Below are positions 52,673 through 59,625 of a stretch of DNA of 64,000 nucleotides, piece by piece. Within the stretch, counting starts at the first letter, position 1. Each line of letters starts with the position of its first letter. Below the pieces are notes generated by a model, which worked only from the letters and a program-made list of their open reading frames with translations, searched no databases and was not told the origin of the DNA. The DNA is from Saprospiraceae bacterium. Lineage in GTDB: Bacteria; Bacteroidota; Bacteroidia; Chitinophagales; Saprospiraceae. The DNA is taken from NCBI GenBank assembly GCA_026129545.1, contig JAHCHX010000002.1, positions 124,001 through 188,000 on the forward strand. The letters run 5' to 3'. A program made the position numbers and the translations under genes.

Positions 52673-54001
52673 TTAGTCTCTCGCAGTCAATCTCTTTTCC
52701 AAATCTTCCAGCGAAACACCCTTCGTTTCTGGCATCATTCGCCACACGAACAGGAGTTGAAGCCCCATCATAAAGGCAAAAAAGGCGAAAACAGGTGCCG
52801 CGCCTATGCGGGTGAACAACACAGGTATCAGCGAGGGAATGGCAGCCGCCAACACCCAATGCACCGAGCTGCCCAAAGACTGACCGCTTGCTCGCAGGTG
52901 TGTGGGGAAAATTTCAGAGATAAAAACCCAAATCACCGCGCCCTGCCCCACAGCGTGTGCTGCTATGAACAAAAACAAAAAAATAGGCACCGCAAAGCCT
53001 TTGATGCCCATAGCAAAGGCGATGGCCACGCACGAGAGCGACAAGATGTACCCAATTGAGCCGATATACATGAGCTGACGCCGGCCAAAACGGTCAATCA
53101 ACGAAAGGCCGAGCAAGGTGAAAATCAGATTGGTCACGCCGATACCCACACTGCTAAGCAAGGCAGCGCTTTTCTCCAAGCCTGCTATTTCAAAAATGCG
53201 AGGGGCATAGTAGAGGAATGCGTTGATGCCCGAAAACTGGTTGAAAAATGCTACCAAAAAAGCCAAGACCAAGGGGAATCGGTATTTCAGCGTAAAAATT
53301 GTCTCGCTCTTGTCGGACTCATCGTGGTCAGCCATGATGCGGCGCATTTCCGCCTCCGTGTCGGCATGCGGAGCAATGAGGCGCAGCGTTTGCGCCGCTG
53401 CCGCCCGGTCGTGGCGCTTCACCAAAAGCCAGCGCGGGCTTTCGGGCACGGTGAACACCATCACGGCATACAGGAAAGCGGGGATGGCCTCCACGCCCAC
53501 CATCCAACGCCAAGCGTTGTCGCCAAGACCACTCAGCAAGTAGTTGGAAAGAAATGCGACGAGGATGCCAAACACGATGTTGAACTGGTACAGCGCCACC
53601 AATTTGCCTCGCTCGTTGGCCGGAGCGATTTCCGAAATGTAGGCAGGGGCAGCGATGGTGGAGGCACCCACGCCCAGCCCCCCCAAAAAGCGGAAGAAGG
53701 CAAACACCCACGGGTCGTTGGCAAGCGCCGAACCCAATGCGGACACGAGGTAGAAAATGCCTATCCAGAGCAGGGTGTTTTTGCGGCCCAACCTATCCGT
53801 CGGGATGCTGCCCAGCATGGCACCCACCACCGTGCCCCAAAGGGCGGAAGCCATGACGACAAAGCCGTGAAAAACTTCGCCCCTTGGCCAAAGGGTTTGC
53901 AGCGAAAGGTCAGCACCAGAAATAACCACCGTGTCGAACCCAAACAAGAAGCCCGCCAATGCGACGGTGATAGACCAAAAGAAGATTTTGCGATGACTCA
54001 T
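52673..54001 (-). CDS. Sugar porter MFS transporter
   Basis: A 442-residue inner-membrane symporter with twelve helices. Sugar porter signatures: TDRLGRKNTLLWIG after helix 2, RFLGGLGVGASTIAAPAYISEIAPANERGKLV in helices 4-5, VPESPRWLL after helix 6, and FGRRQLMYIGS. I start it at 54001 (MSHRKIFFWSITVALAG); a TTG eight codons upstream lies on the promoter. The position next to GH32 suggests fructose or sucrose import. It is about 240 bp before GH32 on the same strand. Confidence 0.93.
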   Translation of the reverse strand: MSHRKIFFWSITVALAGFLFGFDTVVISGADLSLQTLWPRGEVFHGFVVMASALWGTVVGAMLGSIPTDRLGRKNTLLWIGIFYLVSALGSALANDPWVFAFFRFLGGLGVGASTIAAPAYISEIAPANERGKLVALYQFNIVFGILVAFLSNYLLSGLGDNAWRWMVGVEAIPAFLYAVMVFTVPESPRWLLVKRHDRAAAAQTLRLIAPHADTEAEMRRIMADHDESDKSETIFTLKYRFPLVLAFLVAFFNQFSGINAFLYYAPRIFEIAGLEKSAALLSSVGIGVTNLIFTLLGLSLIDRFGRRQLMYIGSIGYILSLSCVAIAFAMGIKGFAVPIFLFLFIAAHAVGQGAVIWVFISEIFPTHLRASGQSLGSSVHWVLAAAIPSLIPVLFTRIGAAPVFAFFAFMMGLQLLFVWRMMPETKGVSLEDLEKRLTARD

Positions 54002-54022
54002 TCGACCCGTTTTTTTCTGCGG

Positions 54023-54030
54023 CAAAACTA
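54023..54030 (-). promoter_or_regulatory. Putative -7 element for the sugar porter
   Basis: Minus-strand TAGTTTTG, an exact TAnnTTTG match, 21 bp before the ATG. A TTTG lies 23 bp further up, slightly beyond the usual spacing. Confidence 0.45.
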
Positions 54031-54077
54031 CATTTGTTGGCGAATGATTTGCGCAAATACAAGGCCGTCGCTTGAAT

Positions 54078-54182
54078 TATACCTTGATTCGTTAGGATTT
54101 GTCAGATTGCAATGATTGTTCCCCTTGCTTTTGCGCAAATTGCGCTTTTAGCCATGCCCAAAACTTGGCGATGAGAGTTATA
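54078..54182. repeat. TATACCTTGATTCG dispersed repeat, copy B
   Basis: Second copy of the element at 15728-15834. TATACCTTGATTCG and GCCATGCCCAAAACTTGGCG are identical in both and equally spaced. It lies between the sugar porter start and the secG terminator. Confidence 0.75.
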
Positions 54183-54225
54183 TTCAAGTGGCGAAAAAAG
54201 CATACGGTATCTGTGGGCAAAAAAA

Positions 54226-54267
54226 AGGTGTCTCATACGTCATGCCATGATGACCTATGAGACACCT
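54226..54267 (-). terminator. Rho-independent terminator of the lptE-secG genes
   Basis: Stem AGGTGTCTCATA/TATGAGACACCT with further pairing inside. On the minus strand it is followed by eight T's. It stands 26 bp after the secG stop. Confidence 0.88.
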
Positions 54268-54292
54268 CTCATTCATTTTGTCAGCGCAAAAA

Positions 54293-54565
54293 TTATTGCG
54301 ACTGCAACGGCGGAAGGTCGGTGGGGGATGCCGGGCCACCCGTGCCAACGGTCAGCACGGCGATGATGCACAACACCGCCAAAGCACCAGCCAACACCCA
54401 TGTTGCTTTTTCGATAAAATCAGTGGAACGCGCCGCGCCAAACAACTGCTGCGCCTGTCCGCCAAAAGTCGCGTCAATGCCGCCTCCTTTGGGATTTTGA
54501 ATCAATATCGCCAACATCAACAGCACACTTATCAGGGCAATCAGAACCGAGAGAGTAGATAACAT
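54293..54565 (-). CDS. secG: Preprotein translocase subunit SecG
   Basis: A 90-residue inner-membrane protein with two helices (LSVLIALISVLLMLAILIQ and ATWVLAGALAVLCIIAVLTV) joined by the conserved loop NPKGGGIDATFGGQAQQLFGAARSTDFIEK. It assists SecYE-dependent export. Its position after lptE and the TPR-like gene is a frequent order in Bacteroidota. It begins 6 bp after the preceding gene and is followed by a strong terminator. Confidence 0.95.
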   Translation of the reverse strand: MLSTLSVLIALISVLLMLAILIQNPKGGGIDATFGGQAQQLFGAARSTDFIEKATWVLAGALAVLCIIAVLTVGTGGPASPTDLPPLQSQ

Positions 54566-54571
54566 CTTCGT

Positions 54572-55378
54572 CTATTTTTTAAGTTTTTCAATTTCGGCGG
54601 CAAAGTACGCGCTTTTTTCAGGAAACGCCAAACGCAACCGCTCATACATATTTATTGCCTTGTCGCGATAACCCTGCTTGGCCAGCAGACGGGCCAGCGT
54701 TTCGGAAATTACATCCTTGTTCTCCGCCACGCTGCGCTCGGCGAGTTCCTGAGCAGAGAGGCCAGTGTGTGGCTTTTCTTCGGGTGGCGACGTGGGCGCT
54801 CTATTGGGGGCCGGAGGCGCTTCTGTCGCCGCAGGGGTGATGTCGCCTTGCCTTGGCCCTACCGTCAGCGACGGAGGATTGAACCGTGCTATCCATGCGG
54901 CAAAAGGCTCGCGGGCGACAGACGGGGGAAGCGGTGATTTTTTGGGCGCCTCTGAAATGGCCTGCTTTTCAGGTGGCTTCGTTTCGGTCGGCAGGGATGG
55001 AGGCGAAGGAGCAAAAGTGGCCGTTTCCACTTTTTCGGGGCGTGTTTGAGGAGCCAATGCCTCGAGTTCGCGCTGTACCTCCTCGATGGGTTTGAGTTCC
55101 AGCACCGCTTCTTCCATCATGATGGTCAGGGGTTGGAACGAGGGTATTTTTATCGCGGTCAGGTGAAAAAGTTGCGTGCGGTCGAGGCTATATACGGCTG
55201 CGGTGTTCAACATTCGCTCCGCGTCGGGATGTTCGTCCTGATGGGCTTTGAGTGCCAGTAGATAGCGCAGGTTGTGGGCGTAGGGGTAAGTCAATACCAA
55301 CGTTTTCATCTCCTCGTAAGGGATGGTCGTCAGGAGCTCCGGGTTGTCGAGCAAACGATGAAAACGTTCTTGTGTCAA
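54572..55378 (-). CDS. TPR-like protein of the lptE-secG operon, unknown
   Basis: A 268-residue cytoplasmic protein, unnamed. The N-terminal 100 residues are helical (FHRLLDNPELLTTIPYEEMKTLVLTYPYAHNLRYLLALKAHQ), followed by a Pro/Glu-rich low-complexity middle. The C-terminal 60 residues hold a TPR-like pair (ISETLARLLAKQGYRDKAINMYERLRLAFPEKSAYFAAEIEKLK). The start appears to be a TTG at 55378, in the same frame as lptE and 45 bp after its stop. The gene order lptE, this, secG is common in the phylum. No activity known. Confidence 0.8.
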   Translation of the reverse strand: MTQERFHRLLDNPELLTTIPYEEMKTLVLTYPYAHNLRYLLALKAHQDEHPDAERMLNTAAVYSLDRTQLFHLTAIKIPSFQPLTIMMEEAVLELKPIEEVQRELEALAPQTRPEKVETATFAPSPPSLPTETKPPEKQAISEAPKKSPLPPSVAREPFAAWIARFNPPSLTVGPRQGDITPAATEAPPAPNRAPTSPPEEKPHTGLSAQELAERSVAENKDVISETLARLLAKQGYRDKAINMYERLRLAFPEKSAYFAAEIEKLKK

Positions 55379-55423
55379 AGTGTTGAAATTGTTGGTGGCA
55401 ATCCTGTAATTCCCAATTCCGAT

Positions 55424-55927
55424 TTACCAGTTGTTGAAATAATAGTTAAAAATGTCTTCGAGCAATTGGTCGCCGATTTGACGAACAAGTTGGTCTTGCA
55501 CGGCGAGCAAGTCGGTTTGGCTCGAAAACTCCGCAAAGTGGCTGAATGTTTTCTCGCGCGGCCATTCGACCTTCTCCTCCATCATATTTTCCGCGTTAAT
55601 CTGCACCACGATGACCAATTGGTTCAAAGCTACAGTTTCGCCGGGCCTCGGTGCCACAGGCACCACCCTGAAATCCTGAATTTTTCCGCTGAATTGCACG
55701 TCAGCATCTTCGGTCTTGAGTATCAGTCGCGTTTCTGTGCGTATTTTGTCTTTGAGGCGCTCCGTGAACTCCACATTCAAAGTGGGAGGCGCGTTGAGGG
55801 CGATATTTTCAAAAGTGACGACAAAAAAGGTGTTGACCCGAGCATCAATGGTGATGCCCCTGAGGCGATAGCAGCCCTGAGTAGTGACCGTCAGCAACAA
55901 TAAAAATGATAGTATGCGGAGGCTCAT
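55424..55927 (-). CDS. lptE: LPS assembly lipoprotein LptE
   Basis: A 167-residue outer-membrane lipoprotein that plugs LptD. Lipobox TTQGCYRLRG; then VNTFFVVTFENIALNAPPTLNVEFTERLKDKIRTETRLIL and the final QTDLLAVQDQLVRQIGDQLLEDIFNYYFNNW, as in the Bacteroidota LptE family (PF04390). I start it at 55927 (MSLRILSFLLLL); the longer frame has no signal peptide. First gene of the lptE-TPR-secG operon. Confidence 0.9.
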   Translation of the reverse strand: MSLRILSFLLLLTVTTQGCYRLRGITIDARVNTFFVVTFENIALNAPPTLNVEFTERLKDKIRTETRLILKTEDADVQFSGKIQDFRVVPVAPRPGETVALNQLVIVVQINAENMMEEKVEWPREKTFSHFAEFSSQTDLLAVQDQLVRQIGDQLLEDIFNYYFNNW

Positions 55928-56431
55928 CTTCTGTTTTTTGAAAGAAACGTCTTTGCAGGGTTCTTCGATGCCATGGGGCAAAAGTAATAGAGCGAGGTTG
56001 GAGTTTTGAGCGTATGTTAATTTTTGACACAACTCACCTCTCGGGTTTGGTTCTGCGCCCCCTTGACTATCTTTGCCACAGCCTTAGTTTTATGAGTTTT
56101 ATGTGTTCTTTAGACCTGTACCATGTATCCGACCGATATGTGAGTGTACGAGTACCCTGACAATAATCCCCACAGATTATCCGCGCGTTTTTCGGTGTTC
56201 ATCTTTTTTTCCAGCGACGAAGGCTACCTTTTTTATCGCGCCCGGCCGGGCCTCTAATCTGTTTTCCGTTAACAAGCCCTGCCCCCACAATGGGGAGCGT
56301 CCCTTGCTCACGCGCAAAGGACGCGGCTGAAGGACGCTTGCCGCGACACGACGCGGCGGCGAGTGGCAGGCCAATCATCCCTTGAGCATCATGCAAACCG
56401 TTATTCATTCATTTTTCAAAAACCTTTTACC
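55928..56431. other. 504-bp leader region before the surface-protein genes
   Basis: No gene supported. It holds a clear promoter (56046-56075) on the plus strand, a 12-bp GC palindrome GCCCGGCCGGGC at 56240-56251, and a hairpin GCGTCCCTTGC/GCAAAGGACGC at 56297-56324. The leader from the promoter to the ATG at 56432 would be about 350 nt and structured. Confidence 0.6.
56046..56075 (+). promoter_or_regulatory. Promoter upstream of the T9SS surface-protein genes
   Basis: TTTG at 56046-56049 and TATCTTTG at 56068-56075, spaced 18 bp, an almost ideal Bacteroidota promoter. Confidence 0.65.
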
Positions 56432-56560
56432 ATGCTTGACAAAATTATCTTCCGAAAAAAACGGGGGGGGGGGGGCGAAACATTGAATCGTCCGGCGCCC
56501 CGTCTCAATCCCTTGCCCCTTTCGGCACGCTCACGGAAAACCCCGTCTCAAGAGCCGTGA
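56432..56560 (+). CDS. 42-codon leader frame with 13-G tract (possible out-of-frame start of the next gene)
   Basis: Begins with ATG after TTTTACC, an initiation context like others in the window. It encodes MLDKIIFRKKRGGGGETLN... and ends in a TGA that overlaps the GTG at 56557. The tract of 13 G's at 56463-56475 lies inside. With 14 or 11 G's the same ATG would run in frame into the large gene downstream, because that frame is open from the tract to 56557. It may therefore be the phase-off state of the true start, or a coupling leader peptide. Confidence 0.45.
   Translation: MLDKIIFRKKRGGGGETLNRPAPRLNPLPLSARSRKTPSQEP
56463..56475. repeat. Homopolymeric tract of 13 G
   Basis: Thirteen consecutive G's near the 5' end of the surface-protein gene. 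Tracts of this length are prone to slippage and are the usual basis of phase-variable genes. Confidence 0.8.
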
Positions 56561-59436
56561 CACCCTGTTTGGCCGCGCACCGCCTGCTCAAGGCGGTTTT
56601 CCCGCTCCTCGGCTGGCTCGTTTTGGCATCAGGCCTGTCGGCACAGACAGGCCCTGCCATTCACCCGCCCTGCGGCTCCCTGCAAATAGAGATAGTGCCG
56701 TCGCCGTACGACGGGAGCGCCGACGACCAGCCCCTTTGTTTTCCCTGTTGCGGCCCCACCAACTGCCAGAGAATGCGATACGACGTTTTTTTGAGGGCCG
56801 TGCCGCCCGCGCCGGGCGCCTGGTCGAACGGCAACTTCAACATGGGCTACGCCCATTTGGTCGTGAAAGTCAGGCTCAACCTTGCGAAAGGCGCCATCAC
56901 GTCCATCAACGAGCCGCTCACCGAGGCGGCGACTTGCCTCGCCGCGTTTTTGGGCAACGGCAACCCCGCCGTCACCTTCGACGCCAAGGAGGGCGAGGCC
57001 ACCCTTTTGGTGACAAACATGACGGGCGAGGTCACGCCCCTCATCCCCTTTCAGCAATACCGGACCACCCAGCCGCTCTTTCAGGTCTTCGTGGACGGCT
57101 TTCCGGGGGAGGAGTTCGGGCTGGAGTGCGCCGAGCTGAGCTACGTCAACGATTTCCATATGTGCACGAGCCAGCCGGGCTGCATCGGGAACACCGTCTC
57201 GACGTTTCCGCCGCCCTCTGTCGCGTCCGCGGCCACCTTGTCCCTCGAGGCCAATTGTGTCAGCCCGCTCTTCATGCTCGTCCCCGTCACGGTGTCCATG
57301 CTTCCGCCAGACGTGAATTTCATGGATTTCGCGGTGGAAATCGCTTGCGCGGGCCCCAACGCGCCCCGGATGAACGCCCCCCCTCAAGCGACGGGCTTCA
57401 ACGGCGGCATCCCGCTCCCGACGGTGCGGGTTTTGGAGGTGGAGGACAAGGTCAGGTACCTCTTGCACGCCAGGTACCCGTCGTTTTCGGCATCGGGGCT
57501 TCCGGGCGGCACGGTTCTTTTCACCATCCGCGTGCCGAGGCCCGAGGATGCCGGCGAGACGCACACCCTCACGGCCACCCTGAGGCCGGGGCGCGTCCGA
57601 AGCGGGCAGAGCATCGGCACCGGCCCCAGTTTTCAGTGCCACGCTTTTTCCCCCGACTCCGAAGGGTCGGTCGAGTGCGCCCACATGGGCGAGCCGCCCT
57701 GTCCCGACATGTGGCTGACGGTGGAGCCCTCGTCGGTGCCGCCCAGCGAGTGCGGGAACTTGGCGGCTTACGCGCGACTGAACTGGAACTTCGGCAATGA
57801 GCCCACCCGAGCATTCAAAATTTTCAAGGCGCTGCTCGAGTTCGACCTGCAGCCGGGCGTGACCATATCGGGTGCCTATCTGGAGAACATAACGTGCCCG
57901 ACATCAGCCCCTTACGATTGCCCGGGCGGCTGTTTTTATGTGTCGGGCAACACCGTCAACCTGTGCATCAACGATGCCGACGGCATCACCCTCGATGCCA
58001 ACACCCGCATCCGGATAGAGTTTAATGGCAGCGGCGGCTGCGTGATGAGCGGCAAGGCGCGGCGCGTGACCGTCAAGCGGATAATCCAGAACGTCTCGAC
58101 CGACGAGTGCCGCCCCGCCATCCACAACATGGGCCTGCTTTGCCCCAAAAAAATCGAGGGCGACATCGCCACGAAGAACGGCTGCTTCGTGGATGCCGTG
58201 AGCGTGCACGTCGCGCCCGTGGGCGGGGGGTGCGCTCCCATCAATTTCGTCGCCAACCTGCCCAGCGCCTCGTCTTCCTGCGCGGTGCCATACTCAAAGT
58301 GCGTGTGCGAGGGCGTCAGCCAGTATCAGGTCACCCCCTCCAAAAACGACAACCCCCTCAACGGCGTGACCACCTTCGACCTCGTGCTCATCCAAAAGCA
58401 CATACTTGGGCTGGAAGTCCTGGACAGCCCGTATAAGATGATTGCCGCCGACGCGAACAAGTCAAACAGCATCACGACGTTTGACATCGCTGAGCTGCGA
58501 AAGCTGATACTGGGCCTTGCCGACACGCTTCCCGGAAACAACACCTCGTGGCGTTTTGTGCCCAAGTCGTATGTGTTCCCCAATCCAAGCGACCCTTTCC
58601 AAACCACTTTTCCAGAAAATGGAACATATGCCCTTCCCACCGCCGAAGCCGACTTCGTGGCCATCAAGGTGGGCGACGTCAACCTGAGCGCCCTGACGGG
58701 CTGCTCCAACGACTGCGACGCTTTTCAAAAACCCGTCGGCGAGGCCGCGCTCGAAATCCCCGCGAGCCCCCTCAGGGCTGGCGAGCATTTCGCCCTGCCG
58801 GTGCGGGCCGCCACGGGTGTGCCCCTCGTCGCCTGGCAGATGGCCCTGCGCTTCGACCCCGACGCGCTGGAGCTCGTCGGCCCCGCGCAGGGCGACCTGG
58901 GGAGCCTCAACGAGGGCAACTTCGGCCTCACTCGGGCCGGGCAGGGCCTCGTCCGCGCCCTGTGGTTCGCCCAGCCCGGCGAGGAGGCGCCCCTGCAAGC
59001 AGGCCAAGCCCTGTTCCGCCTCGCCTTCCGGGCCAAGCGCGACATCCCCGACCCGGGCGGCCTTTTGCGCCTCGACGACGAGGCGCTTGCCGGGCTGGGC
59101 TGGGGCGAGGCGGGCCATGCCCACGCGCTCCGGCTGAGGGTCGCGCCGGAAACGGAAAGCCGCGAGCAAGCCGGCGACAACCCCCTGTCGGCGACCTGTC
59201 GCCCCAACCCCGCCGTCGCCGAGGTCGGTTTCGACCTGACGATGCCGCAAGCGGGCAATGCACGGCTGTCCATCTACGGCGCCTTCGGCACGAGGGTCTT
59301 TTTCCGCGAGTACGCATTGGAACAAGGCCCGCACGCGCTGACCGTGCCGCAAGCCGCCGAGTGGCCCGCCGGGGTCTATCACTGGGAGCTGCGGCACGGC
59401 AAGCAGCGGGCGAAGGGCACCTTCATCCGGCAATGA
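56557..59436 (+). CDS. Large secreted T9SS protein with cohesin-like and dockerin-like domains
   Basis: A 959-residue protein if the GTG at 56557 is used; this opens a good signal peptide (LLKAVFPLLGWLVLASGLSAQ). The first 570 residues are beta-rich, with many Cys and Pro, and unrecognised. From about 590 a dockerin-type region follows (NPLNGVTTFDLVLIQKHILGLE, AADANKSNSITTFDIAELRKLILG), then a cohesin-like beta-domain (GEHFALPVRAATGVPLVAWQMALRFDPDALELVG) and a C-terminal T9SS type A sorting domain (LSIYGAFGTRVFFREYALEQ ... WPAGVYHWELRHGKQRAKGTFI). It should be exported by T9SS and attached to the surface. GC content is far above that of neighbouring genes. The true start may lie at 56432 (see the G tract). 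Confidence 0.85.
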   Translation: MTPCLAAHRLLKAVFPLLGWLVLASGLSAQTGPAIHPPCGSLQIEIVPSPYDGSADDQPLCFPCCGPTNCQRMRYDVFLRAVPPAPGAWSNGNFNMGYAHLVVKVRLNLAKGAITSINEPLTEAATCLAAFLGNGNPAVTFDAKEGEATLLVTNMTGEVTPLIPFQQYRTTQPLFQVFVDGFPGEEFGLECAELSYVNDFHMCTSQPGCIGNTVSTFPPPSVASAATLSLEANCVSPLFMLVPVTVSMLPPDVNFMDFAVEIACAGPNAPRMNAPPQATGFNGGIPLPTVRVLEVEDKVRYLLHARYPSFSASGLPGGTVLFTIRVPRPEDAGETHTLTATLRPGRVRSGQSIGTGPSFQCHAFSPDSEGSVECAHMGEPPCPDMWLTVEPSSVPPSECGNLAAYARLNWNFGNEPTRAFKIFKALLEFDLQPGVTISGAYLENITCPTSAPYDCPGGCFYVSGNTVNLCINDADGITLDANTRIRIEFNGSGGCVMSGKARRVTVKRIIQNVSTDECRPAIHNMGLLCPKKIEGDIATKNGCFVDAVSVHVAPVGGGCAPINFVANLPSASSSCAVPYSKCVCEGVSQYQVTPSKNDNPLNGVTTFDLVLIQKHILGLEVLDSPYKMIAADANKSNSITTFDIAELRKLILGLADTLPGNNTSWRFVPKSYVFPNPSDPFQTTFPENGTYALPTAEADFVAIKVGDVNLSALTGCSNDCDAFQKPVGEAALEIPASPLRAGEHFALPVRAATGVPLVAWQMALRFDPDALELVGPAQGDLGSLNEGNFGLTRAGQGLVRALWFAQPGEEAPLQAGQALFRLAFRAKRDIPDPGGLLRLDDEALAGLGWGEAGHAHALRLRVAPETESREQAGDNPLSATCRPNPAVAEVGFDLTMPQAGNARLSIYGAFGTRVFFREYALEQGPHALTVPQAAEWPAGVYHWELRHGKQRAKGTFIRQ

Positions 59437-59484
59437 CGGACGCGCCCGCTTCTCAAGAGGATGTCCCATAAGTGATGTTTGTTT

Positions 59485-59550
59485 GACAGGATTGACAAGA
59501 TTCGCGCCCTTTTTCGGGTAAAAAAACCTGTAAATCTTGTTAATCCTGTC
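59485..59550. repeat. GACAGGATT/ACAAGATT hairpin, copy 2
   Basis: Arms GACAGGATTGACAAGATT (59485-59502) and AATCTTGTTAATCCTGTC (59533-59550), one mismatch. It lies between the two surface-protein genes and could be a terminator of the first. Confidence 0.75.
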
Positions 59551-59625
59551 GAAATTTAAACTTGTGAGACGGCCTCTTTTCCGACGAATCGCTTTCAAAC
59601 ACAAACCAAACACACGACTTTTCTC

